From Pseudomonas marginalis (GTDB lineage: Bacteria > Pseudomonadota > Gammaproteobacteria > Pseudomonadales > Pseudomonadaceae): DNA of 64,000 nucleotides. The stretch is from contig NZ_FNSU01000001.1 of NCBI RefSeq assembly GCF_900105325.1, positions 868,001 through 932,000 on the forward strand, in the 5' to 3' direction. The position numbers were made by a program, and so were the translations under genes. The notes under the pieces are model-generated. The model saw only the letters and a program-made list of their open reading frames with translations, was not told the origin of the DNA and ran no database searches. Below, piece by piece: positions 9,583 through 17,401 of this stretch (positions within the stretch are counted from its first letter, which is position 1; every line of letters starts with the position of its first letter).

Positions 9583-9924
9583 AGTGCTCCACTCTTACTG
9601 TTGTATTTTTTATAGTTCTGGCGGCCTTGTGAGCTGCTGAACCGGATCGGATATCTCGGATATCCCCCCGGCAACCGCCTGGCAACTGTACCGGTACAGT
9701 GTAGAGCGCCGGTTGATCGCTTGAAAAGCTGGCTGCCGGGGGCAAACCCCGGGGGTGTCGCTTAAATGAAAGAAAAAGACAGAATTGCGGCGGGGGTAAT
9801 GCCTGACTCTCGCGCATTCCTTGGCTTTCCTGACCCTTTCAATCGATAACGCATTTGCAACTGGGTTTTTCTGCCTGAAGCGTGACGTTATGATTGCGCC
9901 GATTTTTTCTTCAGGTGAACTCCC
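9583..9924. promoter_or_regulatory. Divergent intergenic region between braC and the DUF2288 gene
   Basis: This 342-base gap must hold the braC promoter and the promoter of the rightward DUF2288 gene. On the braC side, GGATATC is repeated as CGGATATCTCGGATATCC (about 9647-9664), a short tandem and palindromic arrangement that could be a regulator site. On the right side, TATGAT at 9889-9894 is a good -10 with a weak TTTTTC 17 bases upstream, and AGGTG precedes the ATG. No gene was seen. Confidence 0.5.
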
Positions 9925-10227
9925 ATGACGCAAGAACCTAGCACCCTCTATGCCAAGCTGCTCGGTGAAACCGCCGAAATCTCCTGGAAAGAGCTTGAAC
10001 CGTTCTTTGCCAAAGGTGCCCTATTGTGGGTCGACCCAAGCCTGGATTTGATCGAAGCCGCCGAGGGAATGGCCGAGGACAATCGCGACAAAGTCGCTGC
10101 CTGGCTGGCCGCGGGCAGCCTTGGCGAAGTGTCTGCACCGCGGGCATTGGACCTGGTGGAGCGCGATCCGAGCTTATGGGCGGTGGTGGTTTCCCCGTGG
10201 ATTCTGATCCAGGAAAGGGCAGGGTAA
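9925..10227 (+). CDS. DUF2288 domain protein
   Basis: A 100-residue soluble protein of the DUF2288 family. The conserved features are the start LYAKLLGETAEISWKELEPF, ALLWVDPSLDLIEAA and the end LWAVVVSPWILIQER. Function is not known. It is acidic and has no signal peptide or membrane segment. A ribosome-binding site (AGGTG) lies 10 bases upstream of the ATG. It is divergent from braC and convergent with the tubulin-like gene, so no operon partner suggests a role. Confidence 0.85.
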   Translation: MTQEPSTLYAKLLGETAEISWKELEPFFAKGALLWVDPSLDLIEAAEGMAEDNRDKVAAWLAAGSLGEVSAPRALDLVERDPSLWAVVVSPWILIQERAG

Positions 10228-10336
10228 GAAAAGCCTGCACGAAAAAGGTGCGTGTTTTTCGCGCGAAGAAGTGTGTAGTGGAGTAACCGCTGTCAGCGTG
10301 ATGGCATCTTGCCGTGGAGAAAGGTCACAGCCAAGG

Positions 10337-10352
10337 GTGACGTGCACGTCAC
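10337..10352. other. Perfect 16-bp palindrome in a convergent gap
   Basis: GTGACGTGCACGTCAC reads the same on both strands. It sits between the ends of the DUF2288 gene and the tubulin-like gene, where no promoter for either is expected. It could be a protein-binding site or chance; no T-run follows, so it is not a typical terminator. Confidence 0.5.
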
Positions 10353-10437
10353 GGGAACAGTTTCAGGCCGCGCCGAAAGCCTGGGGAATTGTTTCCGGGT
10401 GTGCCAATGAGGTGGAATCTGGTCGTCACTGAAAGCG

Positions 10438-10461
10438 CCATCGCGGGCCTGCCCGCGATGG
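10438..10461. repeat. Short REP-like palindrome after the tubulin-like gene
   Basis: CCATCGCGGGC and GCCCGCGATGG form a perfect 11-bp inverted repeat with a two-base centre, 12 bases after the stop of the leftward tubulin-like gene. The sequence is that of a Pseudomonas REP core and may also limit transcription or protect the 3' end of the mRNA. Confidence 0.7.
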
Positions 10462-10473
10462 CATCCCCTCAAG

Positions 10474-12651
10474 TCAGCCGGTCTTGCCGGTATGGTTGTT
10501 CAACGAGATAACCTTGGTCTTGCCGATCCTGTGACGATAAATCTCGCGCAGGTACTTGATCGCCTTCTTCACACAATCCCGTGACAGGCGAATGTCATTG
10601 ATCGACACGAACTTCTCTTTGTCGTTGATCAACTCGCGGTACTTCTTCTCATACATCGGCTTGATCGCGTACCAGTTGGTATCGAGGATCTTCGCCGGGT
10701 TTTCAAACTCGTTGAGCAGCTCGTCGATGCGGTCTTCGTCGAAGTCCTCGTGGATGATGAAATCCAGGATCGAGTTATCCAGGGTGTCGTCGAAGCGGTA
10801 CGGGTTACGCGCAAAGCAACGCTTGATGAAAGCCACGATCAGCGTCAGGAAGTCATCCGACAGGCACGGGCTCTTGGCGATCAGGGTGGTCAGCGACAGG
10901 TTGGCCGACGCGCCGATCACCAGGGCATAGCGCTTGAGGGTGGTGTTGGGGAACAGGCTGTTGAGGTGCGTCTTGAGCCGGTTCAGGTCCATGTAGGACA
11001 GCTTGTAGTCCTTGGGCAGCGAGACGATCGACACCACCGACGAGCAGTTCTTGAAGAAGTGCAGGTCATGCAGCGCCGCCGCATCGTAGCCGGAGTTCTT
11101 GTATTGCTCCAGGGACGCCTTGTAGCGCTTGGACTCGATCGGCAACAGGCTGATGCCTTCGATGGCCTGGGTGACCTTGTTGAAATGCGGCAGGTCGATG
11201 GAGCGGAAGAACAGGTCGTCGATGTTCAGGCGCTGGGGCTCTTTCTCGAAGACTTTGAACTTGTCATTGGACGGCGCCGGGGTTTCCGGTACGACGGATT
11301 CGGCGTAGGCAATCGCCACCGGCCCGGCCAGGCTCATGAACAGATCATTTGCGTCCAGGCGGATGGTTTCGCCGATGTCGATGCCGGCGCGACGGAAGTA
11401 GTTCTGGTCGTAGTCGGTGGTCACGGCCTGGGCGGTGAGGATGTTGAAGATCTGCTGGGAAATGTACTGGTTGGCGTGTTTTTCCATGGCATTGACGTCA
11501 ATGTTCTGGATATTGCCGTCATCGCTCTCTTCGGCGTAACGCATGATGTCGTTGGAGATCAGCATCATCGCGTTCCACGGCCGGATACGCCCCTTTACGC
11601 TGGCTTCGCTGCTGTCTTCATTGTCGAAGTTGTACGAGAAGTCCCATTCTTCCGACAGGTACTTGCACAGCAGTCGCCCGGCGTTGATGTGCAGCGCCTC
11701 GGACATTTCGCTGCGGTGGTCGGAGATGTTCGGCAGCACGCAAATACCGCTGGTGAAGATCGGCTCGAACACGAAGGCGTGACCGCTCTTGCTGTCGTGC
11801 TCGTCGGCGGGCTTGGTGTCGAACGTCTTGTTCATGTACGAATGCTGCTGCGCCAGGCCGAATTCCGAGGCCATGCCCGAACCGGTACCGCCGCCGGCGC
11901 TGAAGATCGAGAAGTACAGGCGCGACTGGTTGGCCTTGATGCCGCAGGAGTCGATCAGGTACGAGTGGATCATCTTCCAGTCGGGGCTGGAAAAGCGCTG
12001 GGTGTCTTTGTTGAGGATGATCTTGGCCAGGTACTGGCCGAGGATCGGCGCGTTACCGGCGCCACCGGCATGGACTTCGGAAAGGTCCATGATTTTCATC
12101 TTGCTGTAGTCGCGCAGGAAGCCGCTTTTTTCGCCCTTGCGCGAGAAACGGATACGCCCGGCGATGTCCTTGTCCAGGTCGCCGAGCATCACCAGCGGTT
12201 CCACCAGGAACACCGGCTTGCTGGCCTTGCCGCCGCCCAGGCGCAGGTTGTTGCGAATCCACTGGGCCGGGCTGTAACCCTTATCCAAGGATTTGTCTTC
12301 GGTGCTGAATTCGTTGAGGTAGAACTTGCGCGCGTTGTACACCAGCTCCGCCACGTCCAGCGCGATGTTCGAACCGCAGCGGCCCAGGCCGATCAGGCAC
12401 ACCGAGGGGAATTCCTGCTCGTTGTGCTGCTCGCTGTCGCCTTCCAGGTGAGGCGGGCGCGGGAACACCATGTCGCGCAGGCCGTCGAGGTTATCGAGGA
12501 TGCGGTCGGTATTGGTTTCGGTGAAGTACAGGTATTGCTGGGTAGCCAGCGGGCGGGCGGTGCTCAATGACTTTGAACCTGAGGGCTTGTCCGCAGGAGC
12601 TGGGAGCAACACATCGGATACCACGGTGGCTGGGTTATTTTTAGAAGTCAT
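10474..12651 (-). CDS. Tubulin/FtsZ-superfamily GTPase-like protein
   Basis: A 725-residue protein with the GTP-binding signatures of the tubulin/FtsZ superfamily. VCLIGLGRCGSN at about 84-95 matches the first phosphate loop (T1), HAGGAGN at 194-200 could be the T3 region, and FSAGGGTGSGM at 250-260 is the tubulin signature GGGTGSG (T4). Downstream are an SxxN-containing helix region and a long C-terminal extension of about 400 residues, so it is nearly twice the size of FtsZ. The first 50 residues look disordered. No partner gene (TubR-like or phage genes) is adjacent, so a plasmid or phage segregation role is not indicated. Polymerisation and function are unknown. Confidence 0.75.
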   Translation of the reverse strand: MTSKNNPATVVSDVLLPAPADKPSGSKSLSTARPLATQQYLYFTETNTDRILDNLDGLRDMVFPRPPHLEGDSEQHNEQEFPSVCLIGLGRCGSNIALDVAELVYNARKFYLNEFSTEDKSLDKGYSPAQWIRNNLRLGGGKASKPVFLVEPLVMLGDLDKDIAGRIRFSRKGEKSGFLRDYSKMKIMDLSEVHAGGAGNAPILGQYLAKIILNKDTQRFSSPDWKMIHSYLIDSCGIKANQSRLYFSIFSAGGGTGSGMASEFGLAQQHSYMNKTFDTKPADEHDSKSGHAFVFEPIFTSGICVLPNISDHRSEMSEALHINAGRLLCKYLSEEWDFSYNFDNEDSSEASVKGRIRPWNAMMLISNDIMRYAEESDDGNIQNIDVNAMEKHANQYISQQIFNILTAQAVTTDYDQNYFRRAGIDIGETIRLDANDLFMSLAGPVAIAYAESVVPETPAPSNDKFKVFEKEPQRLNIDDLFFRSIDLPHFNKVTQAIEGISLLPIESKRYKASLEQYKNSGYDAAALHDLHFFKNCSSVVSIVSLPKDYKLSYMDLNRLKTHLNSLFPNTTLKRYALVIGASANLSLTTLIAKSPCLSDDFLTLIVAFIKRCFARNPYRFDDTLDNSILDFIIHEDFDEDRIDELLNEFENPAKILDTNWYAIKPMYEKKYRELINDKEKFVSINDIRLSRDCVKKAIKYLREIYRHRIGKTKVISLNNHTGKTG

Positions 12652-12853
12652 TGTGCGCCATGTGCCTGGGAGGATGGCTGAAAAGTATCAAATGGCCATC
12701 ACGGAATGGGAGTTCGCGACTTTACAGTGCGTCCTTGTCCGGAACGCTCAGGCTGACCCTGTGTGCTCAGGAAAAACCTGGCCGGACTCTGATGAATCGG
12801 CCGTTTGTCGGCGATCTTTAGGTAAATGATGGCGAAATGCCAAAGATTCGACG

Positions 12854-15133
12854 TCAGCGAATTGGCCTGACGATGGAGGTCGATCCGGAGCGGCCTGGGG
12901 AGGACTCTTTCGCCGGGCGAGTGTCCTTGGTGCCCGCCACGCTGAATGGGTAGAGCGGATTGCGTATGTCGATATCTTGCATTGCGCCAATTATTTCACT
13001 GGCGGCCACCGCCGGGCTCAACAGGTAGCCCTGGACGAAATCACAGCCGTGTTTGAGCAGCAGTTCGAACTGAGCCTGGGTTTCCACTCCCTCGGTCACT
13101 ACCTGCAGGTGCAGGGTGTGAGCCATGCCGATAATCGCCTGGACGATCTCGATGTCGGCGGTCGACTTGGGAATGTCCTGGATAAACGAGCGATCGATCT
13201 TCAGGGTGTTGAGCGGCAGGCGCTTGAGGTAGGCGAGGGAGGAGTAGCCGGTGCCAAAGTCGTCGATGGCCAGCGACACGCCCAGCGCGCGGATTTGCCG
13301 CAGCAGGGCCAGGGTGCTGCTGATATTGCCCATCAAGGCATTTTCGGTCACTTCCAGCTCCAGGCGGTTGGCGCTGATCCCGCTGAAGCGCAGCGCATCT
13401 TCGATCTCATCCGCCAGCTCATCGCGGGCCAGGTTCAGGGCCGAGCAATTCACTGTCATGGTCAGTTCGGTATAGCCTCGGTCGGAGAGCAGGCTCAAGT
13501 CATGACAGGCCTGGCGCAAGACCCAGTGGTCGAGTTCGGCGATCAGCCCGTTGCTTTCGGCAATTCCGATAAACCGGTCTGGGGTCAGCAGCCCGTGTTG
13601 CGGATGCTGCCAGCGCACCAAGGCCTCCAGGCGTGTGACTTTGCCCAGCTTCATGTCAAAGATCGGTTGGTAGAACAGTACCAACTGGTTCTGGGCGCGC
13701 AGGGCGCTGCGTAGCTCTTCTTCCAATTGCAGTTCGAGGAAGGCACGGGTCTTCAGGTTGGAGCTGAAGAAGTTCAGGCCATTGCGTCCCATGTCCTTGG
13801 ACTGGTACAGCGCCAGGTCGGCGTTTTTGAGCAGCTCTTCGCAGGTCAGGCCATCCTCGGGAAACAGGCTGATGCCGATGCTGGTGGTCATCACCATACG
13901 ACGGCCGGCGAGTTCGACCGGGTCCTTCATCTTCTGCATGATGCGCTGGGCCAGGTGTCGCGCTTCGTCGCGGTGGTGAACGCTGATCAGGATGCAGAAC
14001 TCATCGCCGCCAAACCGTGCGACCACGTCCGCATGGCTGCGCACGGAGCCTTTGATATGGCTGGCGAGAACACTGAGCAACTGATCCCCTGCGTCATGGC
14101 CTAGGCTGTCGTTGATGCGTTTGAAGTGATCAATATCGAGGAAAATAACCGCCATCATGCCGTTTGAAGCCGTTTTTTCGGCGATTTTTTCCGCGAAAAT
14201 CTGATTGAAGCCGCGCCGATTAAGCAGGCCGGTCAGCGCATCGTAATGAGCCACCTGTTGCAGGGAGGCGCGGGCCTGGTCCAGTTCGCTGAGCAGCGCG
14301 TTGACCCGACGCAGGTCGCGCTCCTTGTGCTGCAGCTTCTTATCCGCCAGCGCGGCGCTGATGCTGCTGCCGATCACCAGCAGGGTTATCACGGCGACCG
14401 ACAGGCCCAGTTGGATGGGGTTGTTATCCAGCGCTAATGAGAGGTCGGCCCCCGTGGGGACGATCAGTTGCATGGCGGCCATGCCGGTAAAGTGCATGCT
14501 GATAATGCCTGCGCCCAACATCAGGCTGGCGGCGTATTTGAGCAGTTGATGGAAGACGCCGGCACCGGTGCGCAGGTAGCTCGACAGCAACAATGCGGCC
14601 AGGCTGGCGCCAATGGCGATGCCCACCGAGGCGAGGAGCAGCCCCGGTTCGAAATACGCCCGGGCCTGGGAACGCATGGCCGACATGCCGACGTAATGCA
14701 TCAGGGCGATGCCGATGCCCATCCACAGCGATGCCAGCAGGTATTGGTTAAACCGCAGTCTGGTGTGACCGAGGGTTTGCATGGCGAACAACGAGGCGAT
14801 CAGGGCGATGACCAGCGAGGCGAACGTCATGAGCAGGTCGTAGTGAATCGCGATTGGGGCCTGGAAGGCCAGCATGCTGATGAAATGAGTGGACCAGATA
14901 CCACCTGCCAGGCAACCGGCACCCAGCCAACGCCAATGGCGGCGAGCGGTAGGGTCTTCGACATGGCCAACCCGTTCGGCCATGTCCAGGGTGCCGAAAC
15001 CCGCCGCACAGGCGACCAGATAGGCCAGCAGCACCAGAAAAGGGTTATGACTGCAATTGAGTAATAAGTGCCCGTTTGCCGGGAGGTCGGTAAAAAAGTG
15101 CAGACCTAGCCATTCCATAGCATGTCCCGTCAT
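12854..15133 (-). CDS. MHYT-GGDEF-EAL membrane protein (cyclic di-GMP turnover)
   Basis: A 759-residue protein. The N-terminal third is an MHYT sensor domain of about seven membrane helices with three His motifs (THFISM, MHYVGM, MHFTGM) proposed to bind metal or diatomic gas. A GGDEF domain follows (about 285-450) with intact ARFGGDEF, but no RxxD inhibitory site at the usual spacing. The C-terminal EAL domain has LEALVRWQHP, LELEVTEN, IDDFGTGYSS and EGVET, so phosphodiesterase residues appear present. The architecture is that of MucR and NbdA of P. aeruginosa; the intact GGDEF is closer to MucR. ATG 15118 is an alternative start. Confidence 0.92.
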   Translation of the reverse strand: MTGHAMEWLGLHFFTDLPANGHLLLNCSHNPFLVLLAYLVACAAGFGTLDMAERVGHVEDPTARRHWRWLGAGCLAGGIWSTHFISMLAFQAPIAIHYDLLMTFASLVIALIASLFAMQTLGHTRLRFNQYLLASLWMGIGIALMHYVGMSAMRSQARAYFEPGLLLASVGIAIGASLAALLLSSYLRTGAGVFHQLLKYAASLMLGAGIISMHFTGMAAMQLIVPTGADLSLALDNNPIQLGLSVAVITLLVIGSSISAALADKKLQHKERDLRRVNALLSELDQARASLQQVAHYDALTGLLNRRGFNQIFAEKIAEKTASNGMMAVIFLDIDHFKRINDSLGHDAGDQLLSVLASHIKGSVRSHADVVARFGGDEFCILISVHHRDEARHLAQRIMQKMKDPVELAGRRMVMTTSIGISLFPEDGLTCEELLKNADLALYQSKDMGRNGLNFFSSNLKTRAFLELQLEEELRSALRAQNQLVLFYQPIFDMKLGKVTRLEALVRWQHPQHGLLTPDRFIGIAESNGLIAELDHWVLRQACHDLSLLSDRGYTELTMTVNCSALNLARDELADEIEDALRFSGISANRLELEVTENALMGNISSTLALLRQIRALGVSLAIDDFGTGYSSLAYLKRLPLNTLKIDRSFIQDIPKSTADIEIVQAIIGMAHTLHLQVVTEGVETQAQFELLLKHGCDFVQGYLLSPAVAASEIIGAMQDIDIRNPLYPFSVAGTKDTRPAKESSPGRSGSTSIVRPIR

Positions 15134-15256
15134 AGCGTCACGTCACAGCCTACGGCGATGACCTATGAGGTCGAGTATAGAAGCCTGGCGGGATTTTCCA
15201 GCGATAATGGCACTTTGCTCTGAATGATTTTGGCATGCCGTGCATAGCAATTAGTG

Positions 15257-15631
15257 CTAAGCACTGATGGGCAATTCCAACTCGAACGGGGCTTGTAACG
15301 GCGGCAGGCCGAACGCAGCACGGGCAGCGTCGCAATCGACATTCTGCTCGCCCTGGCTCCATGAAGCTTCGAATTCTCGGCAGGGGCTTGAGCGCTGCTC
15401 ATAAATCGAGCAGCTCGTACCTTTGCCGACTTCGCCTTCAAGGCTGCAGCAGCGCGCGGGCTTCTGGTCGGTGCCGATCATTGCCACGCGGGTCGGGTTG
15501 ATCTGCACCACCAGGTCATCAGGCACCGTCCCCCCCGAGGAGGCGCACTCACCCCAGAAGAAAGACACACGAAAGTGTGAACAGCAGGCACCGCAACTCA
15601 GACACGGACTGGCTTCGGACATGGGCGTCAT
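15257..15631 (-). CDS. YkgJ-family cysteine cluster protein
   Basis: A 124-residue protein with the UPF0153/YkgJ pattern: CLSCGACC at residues 10-17, paired Cys at about 61-62, then CSIYEQRSSPCREF, the arrangement predicted to chelate zinc or an iron centre. The function of the family is unknown. ATG 15622, three codons in, is an equally possible start. It is transcribed leftwards, upstream of the MHYT gene with a 123-base gap, and is convergent with nothing. Confidence 0.88.
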   Translation of the reverse strand: MTPMSEASPCLSCGACCSHFRVSFFWGECASSGGTVPDDLVVQINPTRVAMIGTDQKPARCCSLEGEVGKGTSCSIYEQRSSPCREFEASWSQGEQNVDCDAARAAFGLPPLQAPFELELPISA

Positions 15632-15873
15632 CGATAAGAAAAGTAGAGTGGGGTACTACTGGAAGGCTCGCCATTCTAATCGGGTCATGGCCGTTGGGAA
15701 GGGGGGCAGGCACTTATATTTTTGTCGGCAAAGTCCCGTGTTGTCGGGTGAAATCATGCCCTATCAGCTTTACGAATCATTACAGACAACCACGGCTCGC
15801 CTGACTATGTTGCAGGTACCGGGCGGGATGCATCGGGCATCGCAGCTCTCATAACAATAAAAGAGACGGACCC

Positions 15874-17220
15874 ATGCAGAACTCGACCCAAGCGGCGAAT
15901 GCCTGGCGCATTCTGTTCCTGCTGTTCCTCGCCAACCTGTTCAACTTCTTCGACCGCACCATTCCGGCGATCATCATAGAACCGATCCGCATGGAATGGC
16001 ACCTGAGCGACTTCCAGCTCGGCATCATCGGTACCGCCTTCACCATCGTTTATGCCATTGCCGGCCTGCCGCTGGGGCGTCTGGCCGATACCGGCTCGCG
16101 CAGCAAACTGATGGGCTGGGGCCTGTTCGCGTGGAGCGGGTTGACAGCGGTCAACGGCCTGGTTGGCAGTTTCTGGACGTTTTTGCTGGTGCGCATGGGC
16201 ATCGGTATCGGTGAAGCCAGCTATGCGCCGGCTGCCAACTCGCTGATTGGCGACCTGTTCCCGGCGCACCGTCGCGCCCGGGCAATGGGGATTTTCATGC
16301 TGGGCCTGCCCTTGGGCCTGTTGCTGGCGTTCTTCACCATCGGCTGGATGGTCAAGGCGTTCGACAGCTGGCGCGCGCCGTTCTTTATCGCCGCCGTGCC
16401 GGGGCTGATCCTTGCGGTGTTCATGTTCTATATCAAGGAACCCAAGCGCGGCGCCGCCGAAGCCGTACAAGTCTCCCAGGAGCGTGTTGATCGCCCGATT
16501 CGCCGCGTGCTTGCCGTGCCGACCTTCCTGTGGCTGGTGCTGGCCGGGTTGTGCTTCAACTTCGCCACCTACGCGTGCAACTCGTTCTTGGTGCCGATGC
16601 TGCAACGCTATTTCCTCATGCCATTGCAGGACGCGGCGGTCGCCACCGGCGTCATCGTCGGGTTGACCGGCCTGGTGGGCCTGACCTTGGGGGGCTGGAT
16701 TGCCGACAAGATCCATCAACGTGTTGCCAATGGCCGACTGCTGTTTGCGGCGTGCAGCCTGATCATCTCCACCGTCACTACAGCCTGGGCCCTGCATGCC
16801 GGGCGCATCGAGATCGGCGTGTTTGTGGCGCTGTTCAGTGTGGGCTGGTTGTTTGCGTATAACTTCTACACCTGTGTGTACACGGCGATCCAGGACGTGG
16901 TCGAGCCGCGCCTGCGGGCCACGGCGATGGCGTTGTTCTTTGCCGGCTTGTACTTACTGGGCGGAGGCATGGGGCCGATTGTGGTGGGCGGGTTGTCCGA
17001 TCACTTTGCCCATGCGGCGATGTATGCGGCGGGGGCCGAGCAGATGACCGAGGCTTACAAGGCGGTGGGCTTGCATGACGCCATGTACCTGATTCCGGTG
17101 GCGTTGTTCTTGACCATGTTGTTCCTGTTCCAGGCGTCACGCAGTTTTGTGCGTGATGCCAAGCGGATGAAGGAGGGGTTGGTGGCTGTTGAGGTGCCGG
17201 CTGGGGCGGCGACGGCTTGA
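15874..17220 (+). CDS. MFS transporter, spinster-like
   Basis: A 448-residue permease with 12 predicted membrane helices. The N-terminal FNFFDRTIPAIIIEPI and the first-loop motif GRLADTGSRSKLMGWG fit the spinster-like group of the major facilitator superfamily, and EASYAPAANSLIGDLFP is the usual helix-4/5 region. It is preceded by AAAAGAGACGGA at a ribosome-binding distance. It is monocistronic and followed by a REPIN. The substrate cannot be told from sequence. Confidence 0.88.
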   Translation: MQNSTQAANAWRILFLLFLANLFNFFDRTIPAIIIEPIRMEWHLSDFQLGIIGTAFTIVYAIAGLPLGRLADTGSRSKLMGWGLFAWSGLTAVNGLVGSFWTFLLVRMGIGIGEASYAPAANSLIGDLFPAHRRARAMGIFMLGLPLGLLLAFFTIGWMVKAFDSWRAPFFIAAVPGLILAVFMFYIKEPKRGAAEAVQVSQERVDRPIRRVLAVPTFLWLVLAGLCFNFATYACNSFLVPMLQRYFLMPLQDAAVATGVIVGLTGLVGLTLGGWIADKIHQRVANGRLLFAACSLIISTVTTAWALHAGRIEIGVFVALFSVGWLFAYNFYTCVYTAIQDVVEPRLRATAMALFFAGLYLLGGGMGPIVVGGLSDHFAHAAMYAAGAEQMTEAYKAVGLHDAMYLIPVALFLTMLFLFQASRSFVRDAKRMKEGLVAVEVPAGAATA

Positions 17221-17234
17221 AATTGCGGTGACTC

Positions 17235-17317
17235 CATCGGGAGCAAGCCCCCTCCCACATTGATCGGTGACCGACATGACAACGCGGTCAACTGTGGGAG
17301 GGGGCTTGCCCCCGATG
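17235..17317. repeat. REPIN between the MFS gene and rapA
   Basis: CATCGGGAGCAAGCCCCCTC at 17235 is mirrored by GAGGGGGCTTGCCCCCGATG ending at 17317, with TCCCACA / TGTGGGA inside. This is an inverted REP pair with a 20-25 base centre, of the same family as the element at 53.2 kb. Confidence 0.88.
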
Positions 17318-17350
17318 AGGCCCGCAACGCCAACGCTGTTCTCAAGTGAA

Positions 17351-17377
17351 TAAAAAAGGCCCGCATTGCGCGGGCCT
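17351..17377 (-). terminator. Rho-independent terminator of rapA
   Basis: AGGCCCGC and GCGGGCCT form an 8-bp GC-rich stem with a 5-base loop. On the rapA strand it is followed by TTTTTTA, 25 bases after the rapA stop. Confidence 0.85.
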
Positions 17378-17401
17378 CTATTCAACAGGGCAGGGCGGTA
17401 A

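Noticed and set aside
10750..12570. A 606-codon open frame opposite the tubulin-like gene
   Set aside because: The minus-strand product has clear GTP-binding motifs, while this one has low-complexity Val/Gly/His/Arg sequence.
10474..12651. Phage or plasmid TubZ/PhuZ
   Set aside because: The protein is much longer and no phage, plasmid or TubR-like gene is adjacent.
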